Assembly (NCBI GenBank): GCA_018857735.1
Contig: JABMCL010000941.1
Coordinates: 280,001 to 344,000, forward strand
Length of the DNA stretch: 64,000 bases
Reading direction: 5' to 3'
Source of the DNA: Alviniconcha marisindica
Taxonomy: Eukaryota; Mollusca; Gastropoda; Provannidae
Notes under the pieces: model-generated
The model's database searches: none
What the model saw: only the letters and a program-made list of their open reading frames with translations
What the model was told of the DNA's origin: nothing
Shown here: in pieces, positions 1-11,490 of the stretch
Numbering within the stretch: position 1 is the first letter of the stretch
Layout of the letters: the number at the start of each line of letters is the position of its first letter
Translations under genes and position numbers: made by a program

Positions 1-2319
1 AGTAGTAATACTAGTATAGTACTGCATACACTGATACAGTCTGTTGATAACTTCCACTTTTAGGAGTAGGTCACACAGTAGGGAGTTGTGTTAGCAGTAG
101 TTTGCTGCCAGTCAAACTCTTGTCCTACCAATAAAAAAAACTTTAAAAAAAGAAAAAACCCTGTTGCCTTACCACATGAAAAATTTATGTTTCTGGGCTC
201 TGTATAATTTTAAAAACAATAAGAAAAAAACGAAAAAACCCTGTTACCTTGCAACACAAGGTTCAGTGGGGAATGTCGCATTTGAAGAATCACTGAATCA
301 TCAGTGAATGTGTGATTCGGTGAACATTTTGCAAAGTGTGGATGACCAGTTGAGGCAAACATCATGACATGGGAACTTTCATTGTGTTGTCGTGGACCTA
401 TGGTCAAACTTAAACTGTAAAGAAACCTTCAAATGTTAGGCTGTCACTGTACCAAAAGAAGCCTTCAAATGTTAGGCTATCATTTGATTCATTGTACCAT
501 CTACTAAGTACTACTTCTGGTACTACACATACAATTTATTGGGAAGGGAACTGGCTGAAGTGTTCTCACCCTGACATTCATCAGGTAGTGATTCACTGTT
601 CAAAGTTAAAAGATACTGTTCACAGCATCGTGATCATAGAAGTTAGCCACTGAAAGCAAATCACAACATGCTGGTGACTTTGTAAGACCGGGTAATGCTG
701 GTCTTGCAGCTGCTTCAGCCTTACCCATAACTAAAGGTGACAGGAATTTTCTGTCAGGGCATTAGTGAAGTGTTACAGTGTTAGATAGTAATATTAATAA
801 TAATTAAAAAATAAAATAAAAATAAAAATATATATATGTAAACATTTTACTTGTACTGCACTGCCACTCTTATCAATCAATCAATATTTTATTTTATGTC
901 TGTTCACATCAAGGTGATATTAGACAACAACAAACAAACAAAAAGATATATATATATATATAATTATTATTTATACTAATTTTCCCACAGGACTATGAAC
1001 AATCTTAGTTCATTACTTAGTCTTACTCTCAGTCTTACTGCACAGTACTATTTTTGTCCATCTCAAAAAGCAAAATTGAGGACTGGTGTATTTACTGTTA
1101 TATAACTGTTGCAGTGTCAGTATAAAAACAAAAATGCTTTTTCATGTAGAGTCTGTGACATCAGTTTATGACCAGAATCTGATTATTAACAAGTGATTTT
1201 TATTTTGAATGTGTGGGTGCAATTAAGACCTGATTTCCCCTCATTGACAGTAACAATTGATGTACCAACTTGAACTTCAGTATTTTGAGACAGGAAATCC
1301 CAGACTTGACCTATTTCTCCAACATGCTCTCCCCTTCTTAGTAATTTTACACATGCACAACTAGGGCTGACTAGATTTTGCTTTTGGAGAGCTATTTTTA
1401 GCACAGGGGGAGCTTGAAGTTGAAATCCTCAGGGAGGATTGGGTTCATAGTTCAGGAGCTGTGTGAGAGTCGAGGTGGCCGTCCTGAGCTGTCCGTCCTA
1501 ACGAGCCTTCTGGTTTCCGTGGACGTAAAGAATTATTGAACCGTGCTTCGGCATTGGTCACAACTTGTCCCTAATATGTCAGTTGACATCTGAGGACATT
1601 AAGCATCACTTCATCATCAGGATTGGGTTAAACTTGGTGTGGGCATCCCTGCAAGTGTGAATTTTAGTTGTTTGAGACCAGAGATGAGAATAAACTGCAT
1701 CCTTGAATGGGTATGGTTTCTTTCTGTAATTAAACAAGGACTGGTTACCAGAGACAGTAGAATAAATTAGATTTTCTCTCTGCCCTCTCCACTGGTATTG
1801 TGTGGTACTGGTACTGTCTGCCTAAGAACTTGTTAAGAAACATTTTAATGCATTTTTAAAAAACATTTTGATTTTGAAATGAATAACAATAAATTTTAGA
1901 TTTTCTTGATGTCATTTCTGCTTTCATTTTTCAAACTAAAGACAGTTATGTAGATTTTGTTCAAGTACATTTACTGAATGTCAGAATGATAATGAGAAAG
2001 GAGTGGTATTATCTTCTCTAGCCATCACCTTCATAGACCATTCTACTTGTACAGGATTTAAAATCAGGGTTATGAAATCATTACTGAGTGCTCAGTAAAC
2101 ATCCTGAGCGTCCTTATAAAACACAGAATTAGAAGTAATACTGTGGAACAGCATGTGCTGTTAAGTGTTACTGTAACTTTGCTTGTTGGACAACCTTATT
2201 CATTTGATGGAACAGTGATGCTGGTACGATGGTAGCTAGTGTAATTACAGAGTATGACTGTGAGTTTGAAATTTGAACTTGAAAGTTTCCTAATGCTGTG
2301 TACTTTTTTTCCCTTCCAG
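1..2319. other. Upstream or intronic DNA before the first visible Rel exon
   Basis: I see no supportable exon. The stretch is AT-rich with short duplications (two copies of a ccctgtt.ccttrc motif near 160 and 240, and of a ccttcaaatgttaggct motif at 427 and 462) and TA runs near 827 and 945. Positions 1400-1700 are less AT-rich and could be an old dispersed repeat, but I do not recognise it. Confidence 0.5.
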
Positions 2320-2427
2320 ACTTCGAGGGGTTCTCCCAGCTGACAACAACAGAGCTGGAACAGATGATTTCAGAACAGGCGCTGATAGGCGGGGATAACC
2401 GTTTGCCGAACTACTCACCTCAGGATG
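2320..2427 (+). CDS. rel: Rel exon a (first one visible)
   Basis: The acceptor ttccag precedes 2320 and the donor gtcagt follows 2427. It encodes residues 1-36, with [19 protein letters not shown], an acidic N-terminal leader before the Rel domain. It opens in phase 1, so an upstream coding exon with the ATG must exist; I could not place one in 1-2319. Confidence 0.85.
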
Positions 2428-5400
2428 GTCAGTACCTTCCTTGTGTAAACTCGTGAATTCACTTACAGCTTGTTTGTGTGACATCTAGATCTGCTGATCT
2501 GAGCAGTTATATTGATATATGATCGTAGACGAAGAGGGAGGATCTGCTGAGCAGAACTTGTTCATTTTGGTGTAGTACTGGTTTGTTTCTCTGGATCAGG
2601 AACTTTTATAGTATAGTTTTAATCTGATGCTTGTCTTTATTTTTTGTTGATGGTAAGTCACAGGCACCCAGCATTATAGTTAATAAGTTATAAAAATTAA
2701 TATATAATGGTCTGTTTCCTTCCCTGCTGTTGCAGCCTTCTCAGTTCTCTCCCCTTTGATTCTGTGGTGTGTACCTCCTGTGTTATTTGTGATACCTGAT
2801 GATGAAAATGTTCTGCATCCTCATTCCTAAGCTTAGTTTGTCGCCTTTTTATTAATTTTTTAAAATTCATTAGGTGAGCACATTTTGCTAGTTCATGCAT
2901 GCAGCCCAGCTGTCATTCATTTATTTTTTGTAATAGACTAATATTGACAGGCCATAGGATTTTGTTTTACAGATGCACTGTCTTCACTTTCAGTTGTGCC
3001 AAAGTTTCATGGTTTTCCGTACAACTACTTAGGGTCTGCATTCACTGCAAGTACCATAACCCCTTCATTGGTGGAGCCTGTAAAATTTCCAGGCTGAAAG
3101 ATGCACGAACACGCCTACAAACAGTATATTTTCCGGTCCTATAACTCATCTACTTTTAAATAATAAGAATAATAATGGAAATTTGTAAAGCGCCTTCCCT
3201 GCAGCTCAAAGCGCTGAACAAGCATACACACATAATGTACATTGAGATGGAAAATGTTATCCCCCCCAATTTTTTTTGTATATATCGACAAGTGTTCACA
3301 CACGCACGCATGCACGCACACACACACACACACACACACACTGTACAGACTGATGGGAGTGAAGGACAATGTGTTTTCACTGAAATATTTTGAGAAGAGA
3401 AATGTCTTGAGTTGACTTTTGAGGGAAGAGAGAGTAGCAGAGTGCCTGATGTCTTGGGGGAGATTGTTCCAGATGTGGGGGCCAAAGTGTGAGAAAGTGC
3501 GAAAGTGATGGGTTTTGCGGTTGAAACGTTGGATTTTGAGCATGCGTGTGTCTGACAAAGAGCAGAGAGAGCGGGAAGGACTGTAAAATGTAGCAGCTCT
3601 GAAAGATAAGAGGGAGCGGAACCTGTGATTGCGTTGTAACACATGCAAGCAGTTTTGTATTTTATCCGTTCAGAAATTGGGAGCCAGTGGAGTTGCTGTA
3701 GGAGAGGTGTGCATTTTGATGGCGTGGAGCTCTGAGAATGAGGCGTGCAGCTGTATTTTGGACTTTGTGCATTGGTTGAATTACAGAGTGCCCATGAGAA
3801 GAGCATTGCAGTAGTCTAGTCTGGACAATACACTAAGAAGTTACAAGTTGTTTTGCTGCATCTTCTGTGAGGTACCTATGGATGGAGCTGATGTGTTTTA
3901 CTTTTAATGCTATGCGGTTTGATGAAAATCCCTTCAAATGCCAGCGTGAAAAAGAAAACAAAAGGGCTTAAGGGTTTCAGAATTTGCACTTTCATTGGCT
4001 GTTTTCAAGTGACATCATGGCGTTGGCAGTAACGGGAATAAGTACAAGTCCAGTAGGTAAAACCTGGCATGAGCTAACCTGCCTGATGAGAGAAACCTTT
4101 CGTTGCAGGTGCAGTGAGTTTCAGCGTTCAGGAGTCTGCAGCGGCTCAGATGATGTTCAACCACCACGGCATGCAGAACATGCCCGTAGATACCACCATG
4201 CCCGCCCAGCGGCCAATGCAGGTCGCCAACACCACTCCAGCTCACAGTAACACAAGGGCACGCAAACACACTGACCCGTCAACTGACCCGTGGGTGGAGC
4301 TGACAGAGCAGCCGAAGCAGAGGGGTCTGCGCTTCCGGTACCAGTGTGAAGGTCGCTCTGCAGGCAGCATTCCTGGGGAGAACAGTTCCAATGAAAAGAA
4401 GACTTTTCCGACGATAAAAGTAAGAAGTCTAGTTTAAACTGCCAAGAAGTGTTGCTGTTTTTTTGTTTTGTTTTTAACTTCTGTCTTTAGTTACCTATTT
4501 TGATGCGTGTAGCTGTGAAAAGCCTTAGAGCAAGTCTTGTGAGGTTTTGTGCATACAATGGCTTTCTTGCAGTGATTTTTGATGTTGATTGATCTGCAGC
4601 ATGATGTACTGTTGAGTATTGAAATCAGCTGTTTTTATAGTTTACTCAGTGATTTTTCTTGTTTATTACTGTTACTGTTACTGTGTTAGTCATAGAATGC
4701 AGGATGTAGTAAAGTGGCAGAGAAATTTGGTTTTGTCTTACAAGGAAGAGTTACTTTTGCTGTACAGTTAAGCTCTGCATAATTTGCGAACGGATAAGTG
4801 GTCATTCCAGCATGAGAAACCCAAAGCCCAAACATGTTGTGTGGCACGAGAACAACCCAGGTTTTTCTGTGCTCAGATCCACAACTACAAAGGCCAAGCG
4901 ATCATTGTGGTGTCCTGCGTGACAAAAGACCCAGAGCCCAAGTGCAAGCCTCATCCCCATTCCTTGGTTGGCAGAGACTGCAAGAAGGGCGTGTGTACTG
5001 TCAGGGTGAAGGATGCATCAGTTGTTAGGTATGTTGTTTTGTTTTTTAATTGTAACCACCACCCCCCCCCCCCCCCCTTCCCCTCCCTTTTTTTGTTGTG
5101 GTTTGTCTTTGAAGGGGGATAAAGGGAGAACAGAAGGAGTTAAAGAGGTTTGCATCCCACCTGTATCCACGGGGTGCAGAAAACTGGGCTATTGTGTTGG
5201 AAATGGGGAACTTTATTTTTGTTAGAAATTAGTATTATGAATGAGTAAATCAAGCGTTACTTCTTTCATGAGTAAGTAAGCATGGTGTTTAACGTCCACA
5301 GAAACCATAAGGCTTATAAGGGAAGGGGAGAAGGGGTATGGAGGTGGGGGAAGACATTTTATATTGTCTTGATTTTAAGGACTACTCTCTTCCAGGTATT

Positions 5401-7258
5401 TGTGGAAAAAAAGAAAAGAAAAAAAAGGTTTTATGTGTTGTGTCAGTTTTTTGGGGGTGTTTTTTGAGGAAACTGTGAAATTTGCTGAAGGATTCCAGTG
5501 TGAGCAACTGTCTTTTTCAGATCACTTGTTCCTGAAACTGAATAACTGCATGTATAAAAGTTCTACATTTCCATTTCACTGTTATTGTTTTTAATGCACA
5601 GAGAAGGTGGCACTGAAAATGATGAATCATATTTTTTTGTGTTTATTCGATTGATTTTTTTTCTTCTCCCTTTTCTTCTGATGTGTTTATTTGTGTTTTC
5701 AGCTTTCCACAGCTTGGAATTCAGTGTGCGAAGAAAAAAGATGTGGAGGATGCACTGAAACTTCGAAGGGAAATCAATGTTGACCCCTATCAAAGTGAGA
5801 AATTTTGACAAGTACAGTTCTGTGCTGAATTTGGTTAACTTAGGTTGTTTTTTGTGGCATCAAAATTTGTTGCTGCTTGCATTTTGTGTATGATTTGGCT
5901 TGCACTGGCCATTGTGGAAAGGTTTGCTCTGTTTATTTATGTAGCACATATGGTTAGCCCATTTGTGATGAGATTAAAGACTGGTTCACACGTCTTATAA
6001 CTTTCAACACTTAAGTTTGGGTGAATAATATGAATATATGTAAATCAGCACTAAATGTGTTACATAAGCAGATGAACTGGTAAGAGTGAAGGTCTTCAAG
6101 CCTCTCCACATACAGTGCAATAATGAAATACATTTTTTTTCCCTCACAACATGACTTGATTGCCAAATATCAAATAACATTGCACATGAAATCAGGCATA
6201 GTATGGATATCACTGACACGCTCTTTTACACTGACCATTTGAATTTTGCTAAGACGTACCAACATGAAATGGCAATATATATTTTATTTTTTTAAATGTG
6301 AGCCTGTGTGTGCGTAGCTGGTGTTTGAAAGTTTCATTGCCCATCTGTACCGGACATTATTTCTTGCAGCTGGTTTTGACCATGCATCGTCCAACATCGA
6401 CCTGAATGTGGTGCGGCTCTGTTTCCAAGTCTTCCTGCCAGATGCCAACGGAAAGGTCACACGTGTCGTGCCACCCGTCTCCTCCTTGCCCATCCATGAT
6501 AAAAGTAAGGGCTGGAATAATAATAATAACAATACCCGTACGTTTAAGCCCCAGATGATCTGAATGGAAAAAAGTTTATCATGAATTTCGTTTTGAACAC
6601 TTTCCCTTATTAAAAAAAATAAAAATACTCAGAATGTTGTGTGTGAAATGTGGCATCGGGTTCCTGGGCCTTTTTGACTGACCTGAGGCATGTTTCACAG
6701 AGAGTTGGAGAGTTTAATCATGTTTCATTTTTTTCCCTCTGCAGAGGCACTGAATGACTTGATAATCTGCCGAGTGGACAAAAGTTCTGGAAAAGCCAGA
6801 GGTGGAGATGAGGTGTTCTTGCTCTGTGAAAAGGTTGGAAAAGGTACGTGCCGCAGAGATTTTTTGTTCATGCTATCCCATTCTTCTCTGACTGTGTGTT
6901 GATATGAACTGCCACCAGACTGTCCTTGTAATTGTGAAATATGTGAGGACAGTCTTGAATCATCAGAGAAGCAGTAGAAAAATCCCAAACTGGCCTGGCA
7001 CAACTGAGACAAGCTTCATTCCAATTGCACAGGGTTTGCGTTAACTGGTAATTTCTAGTATTTTACTGGTTAAGATCAGCAAATACTGGAAACAAATTCA
7101 GCGGTTGGTCAGACATACCAGCTATTATTCTGCTTGACTGGTTCTCAAAAAACACATCAATAAATGCAGGAGAGAGAGATAGAGAGTGTTTGCGCTACCA
7201 GCAGACACCCATTTCCTTTCCCTGTTAGAACACGCACACACACACATGCACACACACA

Positions 7259-7332
<74 letters not shown>

Positions 7333-9274
7333 GCAAATTGTGTGTGTGTGTTCTAGACGGGGAAAGGAAATGGGTGTTTGCTGGTAGAGGTTTAGCAGTC
7401 TGTCAGTCTAGCAGGTGGCAGTGTATCTGGCCAGTTATAGTGATTGTGTGACCTGTTTCCTTGAACCACTTTCGCTCCCTTGTAGATGACACACCAGTTT
7501 GAAAAATGTCTAGTGAGACTGCTGTCACACTTTGTAGTTGGCAGAGCTGTGAAGCCAACAAGGGCAAGATTCCTACTCATTGTAGATGGGAATTGTCTGT
7601 GGTGCGAGCCATGTGTCTATGTGTGAGTGTTTGTATTCTCCACAGATGACATCAAGGTCCGTTTCTTCGAGGAAGAAAACGGTGAAGTGACATGGGAAGG
7701 ATTTGGAGATTTTGGGCAGGGGGACGTCCACAGACAGGTAACTGAATTGACAGGGTCATGGCTGTTAATGTGTAGAATGTGCTAGAGTGTAATATGATGC
7801 TTGATGGTGTGGCAAACAGAAACGAGGTGAGCGGTAGTGAAGGTGGTTTATAAGAGGGACTTAAATTCATATCACTATGTCCATCAGCATCCCAGTCAGA
7901 CATTAATTTTTTACTGTGACAGCGATGATAATGAATGTTGAAGGTGGTGGATAAAAGGGACTTAAAGTCATATCACTACGTCCATCAGGCATCCCAATCA
8001 GTGATTAATATTTGACTGTGACAGCGATGATAATGAATATTCTGAACGTCTCGTCTGAGGATGAACTTGACGATGATAATGAATATGCTAAACGTCTCAT
8101 CTGGGGATGAACTCAAAGGGCCACAGGACCTACAATGTTGAAGCCTGCTGCCAGTGAACACTGCTCAATAATGTTGTGTGTGCACGTTCCTAACCTAGTT
8201 AGTTTTTTTTGCATTACGTTGTCAGTGTCATATGTCATTTCAGTCAGACTTGCCCTCTTTAGGGATTTCTATACTCTTGTGTTGTCTGGCACATTTGGAG
8301 TGCTGCAGTATTCCTGAATAAGTTTTAACGCTTTGTTGCTGTTCCTTGTGCAGTATGCCATTGTGTTCAAAACGCCGAAGTATAAGGAAGAGTTCATCTC
8401 ACGTCCAGTCATTGTCAGCATGCAGTTATATCGTCCCTCTGACAGTGAAGGCAGCGATCCCATACAGTTCACCTACATGCCAGAAGACCCAGGTCTGTTA
8501 ATAGCATATTTAATAGTATATACAGAGGGATGAGTAGGGTTCATGTACATGCCTGAAGACCCACCTGTGTGTGTGTGTGTGTGTCTGTGTCTGTGTGTGA
8601 GGGTGTATGCTTAGTGTATTGTGTGTGTGTGTGTGTGCATAGTGTGCAACTACAAAGCTTTTGGCCATGTACTGGTTTAGTTAAGAACAAAACAAATAAC
8701 CATTGGTGGACGAGTGGGCTGTTTTAAAAGGTAGCTACTAACTACTCTCAGGCATTTGCTTTAAATGACTGCTGTGTGCACCTTTTTTATTCTTAATTTT
8801 TTGTGTTGCAATGCTTTATATTTTGTCTTCATTCTTGGTCAGACAAAAATGCTTTTAAGATGCTGTCGGTGACTTCTCTCACGCAGTTGCTTTGTATGAC
8901 TGCTATGTTCACCGTTGTATAATTACTCTACACTTTGTCTTCTTTCTTCCTCAAAGTGCTGTTAAGGGGCAGTCACTAACTAAGGCAGTTGCCACGACTG
9001 CTTGCTACACGTTAATTATTTTTTTAAATTGTATAACTATTAGCACTTTGTCTTCATTCTTCCTCAGACCAAATGTTGTATGGATTGATCCTGAGTGTGT
9101 CTGATCATGCTTCGCCTTGTTCTGTTCTCCAGATCCAGACCGCATTGAAGAAAAACGGAAACGAAAGGGAGACTGGCTCAACAGAGTTATGCCCAGTTCA
9201 GGTACGGGCACTGTACTGAACTTGCACCGCATACTGAATGAGCATACGCCTTTAGTGCGGGCAGGGGAGATTAA

Positions 9275-9308
<34 letters not shown>

Positions 9309-11385
9309 GCAGAAATGGAGGGCTTGTAATTGTGTAGGTCAGATCGTGTTGTTGGGTGGATTAAGGTTGGGGCAGGGTTACCTGTATACAAGTAATAGCT
9401 GAGTGCCCACTGGGGCTCAGTTATCTGTATATGATACAGTATTGCAGTGTGTTTTCGTGTCTGTAGGATGAGGTGATGGTACCCAATAGTGCAGTGTGTT
9501 TGTGTTGTGTGTATGTAGGTTGAAGTGATGGCACTCCGCAGTGCAGTGTGTTTATGTGTATGTAGGTTCAAGTGATGGTACTCCGCAGTGCAGTGTGTTT
9601 GTGTGTACGTAGGTTGAAGTGATGGTACTCCGCAGTGCAGTGTGTTTGTATGTACGTAGGTTGAAGTGATGGTACTCAGGCAGTGCAGTGTATGTGTGCG
9701 TACGTAGGTTCAAGTGATGGTACTCAGCAGTGCAGTGTGTTTGTGTGTACGTAGGTTCAAGTGATGGGCCCAGCAGCGCTGGCAGCAGTGTGAAGGAAAG
9801 TCTTCGCCACAAGCTGAAAGCCAACCGCAGAATAAAACAGGAGCCTCAGATGGATACAGACGCTCCAGGAGGTGAGATAGTTGCCCGTTCTTCTCCTCTT
9901 TTGAGGAGTGGTGGAGTGAGTACTTGTCAGTAACAAAGGCAGTGTGAGAAGGTAGCTGTTCGAGACAAAAGATGTGGGAGAAAAATTGCATGGCTCATTG
10001 TGTACACCCTGTTCCAAATGTCAGGGACCTCAGATGAAGAGTTTGTGTGGCTGCATTTTCAGTCAGTCAGCAACAGGAGGTCTGGACTTACATTTACAAG
10101 GCTTTTTTTCCTTTTTTTTTGGAGCACATCCCGTGAGACCCTCTTGACGCAAGTTTAGTGCGTTCTTTTTGGTTCGAGTGCACAAGGGATGCACATCTGT
10201 GCATTAATGGGAGCCCAGAGAGGTACATCCTCTATTTTGGAGTGCTCGGTCAGATCCAGGTGTTAATTTTCTTTTTCCTCCGATATCCACAAGTAGACAG
10301 TTACTAGTGTTACAAGTGTTTAACAGGGGGTTGCAAAGCATTGTGCAATCACCAAGAGTTGTGCATTTGGACCACAAATTATTTGGCAGGAATTCACTAG
10401 AGTATGTACCTGCTGATTCAGGTGACCCACCGACAGTCAGGTGGCAGGCAAAAAAAATATTGTTGAATATTGTAGAACGCTGTTGAATATGTTGCGCTCC
10501 CTGTGAAGTTCCGTTGGACTCAGATTAAGGGTTCTGCTGAACACATCCGGTGAAAACACAAATTAGTGGATGAGAATAATAATGACAGGGAATTTATAGA
10601 GCGCTTTTGGAGACTCAAAGCACTTTACAACTGAAAGAAAAACAAGCAACGCACAAATACCCATTATGTGTGCAAGTCAGTGGTATATAAAGAAGCAAAA
10701 ATTAACAAACATTTTCATACAAAGCATGGTAAAACACATGCATGCACTGGTTTCAAATGGTCGCCAGTTTCTCCTCTCCTAGCCAAACCAATCAGACTGT
10801 GACTACTTTTGCGTTTCAGCCACAACGATGCAGGGCATGTCAATGAGCTCCAGAGGGTCTGGGTCGTCCCTGGAGCCGCTCTCCGGTACCTCCTCAGCCT
10901 CCCACAGTCACAGCTTCCGCACGCCCGACAACATGGCCATGGGCAACGTCACTGTCTCCAATGCCAGCCAGCCTCCCCTTGCTGCTGCCAGCAATGTCGA
11001 CACCAGCAGACTGGTACAGCAGCTGCAGCTGCAACAACAACAACAGCAGCAGCAGCAGGTAGGGGCAGGGGGTCAGATGTCTGCAACTTCGGGGACGAGC
11101 GGCAACAGCCAGCCGGGCAGCCTGGACAGTTTGTTGAGTTTTATGGGCACCATGCCCCTCTCCACACTGATGAATGCCATCGACACCAACACCATCCAGT
11201 CCTTCCTGGAGCAAGGGGTCTCCTTCTCCTCCGGGGACGGTGGCTCCAACAGCATGGCCGACGTGTCTGTCCCGCAGGACCTGAACTCAGCAGCAGGGGT
11301 TCAGGTGCAGCTCGTGGACCCCGCACAACAGCCAGACTTTCTAGAAGTGCAGGCCGCTCTAGACGCCTTGAACAAAACATCGTGA
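2320..11385 (+). CDS. rel: Rel/NF-kB transcription factor, class II (Dorsal/RelA/c-Rel type), 5' partial
   Basis: Eleven exons join in phase into 626 residues (the first one split at the window's first exon) and end at TAG-type spacing with a clean stop at 11383-11385. The Rel homology domain begins near residue 98. The DNA-contact loop reads [15 protein letters not shown] (108-122) with the redox-sensitive Cys, followed by [18 protein letters not shown] and [14 protein letters not shown] are further family signatures, then the dimerisation half ([27 protein letters not shown]) and the nuclear localisation signal [10 protein letters not shown]. After the domain comes a Ser/Gly/Gln-rich transactivation-type tail with a polyglutamine run (about 505-518). 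There are no ankyrin repeats, which argues against Relish/p100. Family knowledge: these proteins dimerise, are held by IkB in the cytoplasm, and bind kB sites after Toll-type signalling. The initiator exon was not identified; the gene is convergent with AIDA. Confidence 0.95.
3142..3850 (-). mobile_element. CR1/L2-like LINE, decayed reverse-transcriptase C-terminus and 3' tail
   Basis: Read on the minus strand, several frames together give family hallmarks: [40 protein letters not shown], and [20 protein letters not shown]. These mark the end of the reverse transcriptase ORF of CR1/L2-type non-LTR elements. Frameshifts and stops make it a dead copy. A (CA)n tract (3315-3341) and a tail with an AAAGCGC motif near 3187 lie at its 3' side. 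It sits antisense in a Rel intron. Confidence 0.85.
4109..4419 (+). CDS. rel: Rel exon b, start of Rel homology domain
   Basis: The acceptor cgttgcag and donor gtaaga flank 103 codons plus a split Gly. The exon carries a variable leader and then the DNA-recognition loop [20 protein letters not shown], and ends at TFPTIK in phase 0. Confidence 0.95.
4877..5028 (+). CDS. rel: Rel exon c
   Basis: The acceptor gctcag and donor gtatgt flank it. It encodes [18 protein letters not shown] through [12 protein letters not shown], a strongly conserved core of the N-terminal immunoglobulin-like fold. It ends in phase 2. Confidence 0.95.
5275..5340. repeat. Possible dispersed-repeat fragment
   Basis: The motif gtgtttaacgtcca with a following ataagg...aaggg stretch resembles repeats I associate with molluscan genomes. 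Only this short piece is visible, so the call is weak. Confidence 0.25.
5703..5794 (+). CDS. rel: Rel exon d
   Basis: The acceptor ttttcag and donor gtgaga flank it. It encodes [19 protein letters not shown], matching the family's LGIQCVKKK segment, then REINVDPYQ. It ends in phase 1. Confidence 0.93.
6370..6504 (+). CDS. rel: Rel exon e
   Basis: The acceptor ttgcag and donor gtaagg flank it. It encodes [19 protein letters not shown] and [11 protein letters not shown], the end of the DNA-binding half and the linker to the dimerisation half. Confidence 0.95.
6745..6843 (+). CDS. rel: Rel exon f
   Basis: The acceptor ctgcag and donor gtacgt flank it. It encodes [19 protein letters not shown] and FLLCEKVGK, the first strands of the dimerisation (IPT/TIG) domain. 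Confidence 0.95.
7041..7530 (+). mobile_element. Dispersed repeat copy A (about 490 bp) with hairpin around a CA microsatellite
   Basis: It matches 31977-32435 in order and orientation. Shared segments include ttaactggtaattt...attttac-ggttaagatcagca, then -accagttctc, and at the far end ctg-ccggtt..ttgaaccac and gaaaaatg-ctagtg. Inside copy A, arms 7195-7240 and 7341-7387 are inverted repeats of about 45 bp that bracket a long (CA)n. I do not recognise the family. It lies in the Rel intron between exons f and g. Confidence 0.75.
7222..7329. repeat. (CA)n microsatellite
   Basis: About 108 bp of nearly pure CA repeats forms the loop of the inverted repeat in dispersed repeat copy A. Confidence 0.95.
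7646..7737 (+). CDS. rel: Rel exon g
   Basis: The acceptor ctccacag and donor gtaact flank it. It encodes [18 protein letters not shown] and GDVHRQ, matching the family's DIxVRF...WEAxG...DVHRQ pattern. It ends in phase 0. Confidence 0.94.
7838..8110 (+). repeat. Tandem duplication, about 101 bp unit
   Basis: The segment beginning gaaggtggtttataagaggg (7839) recurs at 7940 with few changes through tgacagcgatgataatgaat, followed by a shorter third echo (gatgataatgaatatgctaa, near 8075). It lies in the intron before exon h. Confidence 0.8.
8354..8492 (+). CDS. rel: Rel exon h
   Basis: The acceptor ttgtgcag and donor gtctgt flank it. It encodes [19 protein letters not shown], then [15 protein letters not shown] and TYMPED. 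The usual basophilic RRPSD kinase site reads YRPSD here. The donor end of this exon is partly copied 72 bp downstream. Confidence 0.95.
8474..8640 (+). repeat. Copied exon-h donor region followed by (GT)n
   Basis: The end of exon h (tacatgccagaagacccag, from 8474) recurs 72 bp downstream as tacatgcctgaagacccac (from 8546), but the donor GT has changed. A (GT)n tract follows at about 8563-8636. Confidence 0.7.
8735..9085 (+). repeat. Three-copy tandem repeat, about 115 bp unit
   Basis: The motif ttgtcttcattctt.-tcag recurs near 8824, 8935 and 9050, each copy preceded by a gact-gct-t stretch. Two copies end in an acceptor-like cctcag or tcag, resembling the true exon-i acceptor at 9132. Confidence 0.65.
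9133..9201 (+). CDS. rel: Rel exon i, nuclear localisation signal
   Basis: The acceptor ctccag and donor gtacgg flank it. It encodes [20 protein letters not shown]; the basic stretch KRKRK sits where Rel proteins carry their nuclear localisation signal. Confidence 0.93.
9275..9307 (+). repeat. Poly(G) run of 33
   Basis: An uninterrupted G tract lies on the sense strand of the Rel intron between exons i and j. Such runs can form G-quadruplexes and are prone to length error in sequencing. Confidence 0.9.
9440..9770 (+). repeat. 47-bp minisatellite carrying the exon-j splice acceptor
   Basis: Units end in a gta-gtag|gtt-aagtgatgg pattern. The acceptor-like AGs fall at 9466, 9518, 9565, 9612, 9659, 9707 and 9754 (spacing 52, 47, 47, 47, 48, 47). 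The last one is the exon-j acceptor used here. Each unit therefore carries a copy of the junction plus about 13 nt of exon start. Confidence 0.9.
9755..9871 (+). CDS. rel: Rel exon j
   Basis: The acceptor tacgtag is the last of seven similar AG sites in a 47-bp tandem array; the donor is gtgaga. It encodes [19 protein letters not shown] and [19 protein letters not shown] fits the sumoylation consensus (hydrophobic-K-x-E). The choice of this acceptor rests on being the last copy and on the open frame after it. Confidence 0.85.
10575..10650 (+). mobile_element. Truncated retroelement 3' tail (AATAAT...AGCGCTTT type)
   Basis: The sequence aataataatgacagggaatt, then atagagcgctttt, is a tail form that recurs through the window. 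Its last 41 bp (10609-10649) is identical to 11491-11531 in the Rel 3' UTR. Confidence 0.6.
10820..11385 (+). CDS. rel: Rel exon k, transactivation-type tail and stop
   Basis: The acceptor gtttcag precedes 10820 and the stop ends at 11385. The exon is GC-rich beside its AT-rich flanks. It encodes 187 residues rich in Ser, Gly and Gln with a Q-run, then an acidic/hydrophobic end ([36 protein letters not shown]) typical of activation domains. Confidence 0.93.
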
Positions 11386-11490
11386 ATAGCGTTGTGGTGG
11401 TTTCCGTGTGAGATGCTCTCTTGTCTTGTCACAAAACTTGCTGTTGGCGCTGCCGCTGAGACCTCGTGTTTGGAGAAGAAGAGGAAAACT

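Noticed and set aside
1400..1700. CpG-bearing patch as the missing Rel first exon
   Set aside because: I found no ATG with a donor that joins in phase to 2320; composition alone is not enough.
3139..3806. 216-codon minus-strand frame as a host gene
   Set aside because: It carries CR1/L2 reverse-transcriptase motifs spread over frames, so it is a dead LINE.
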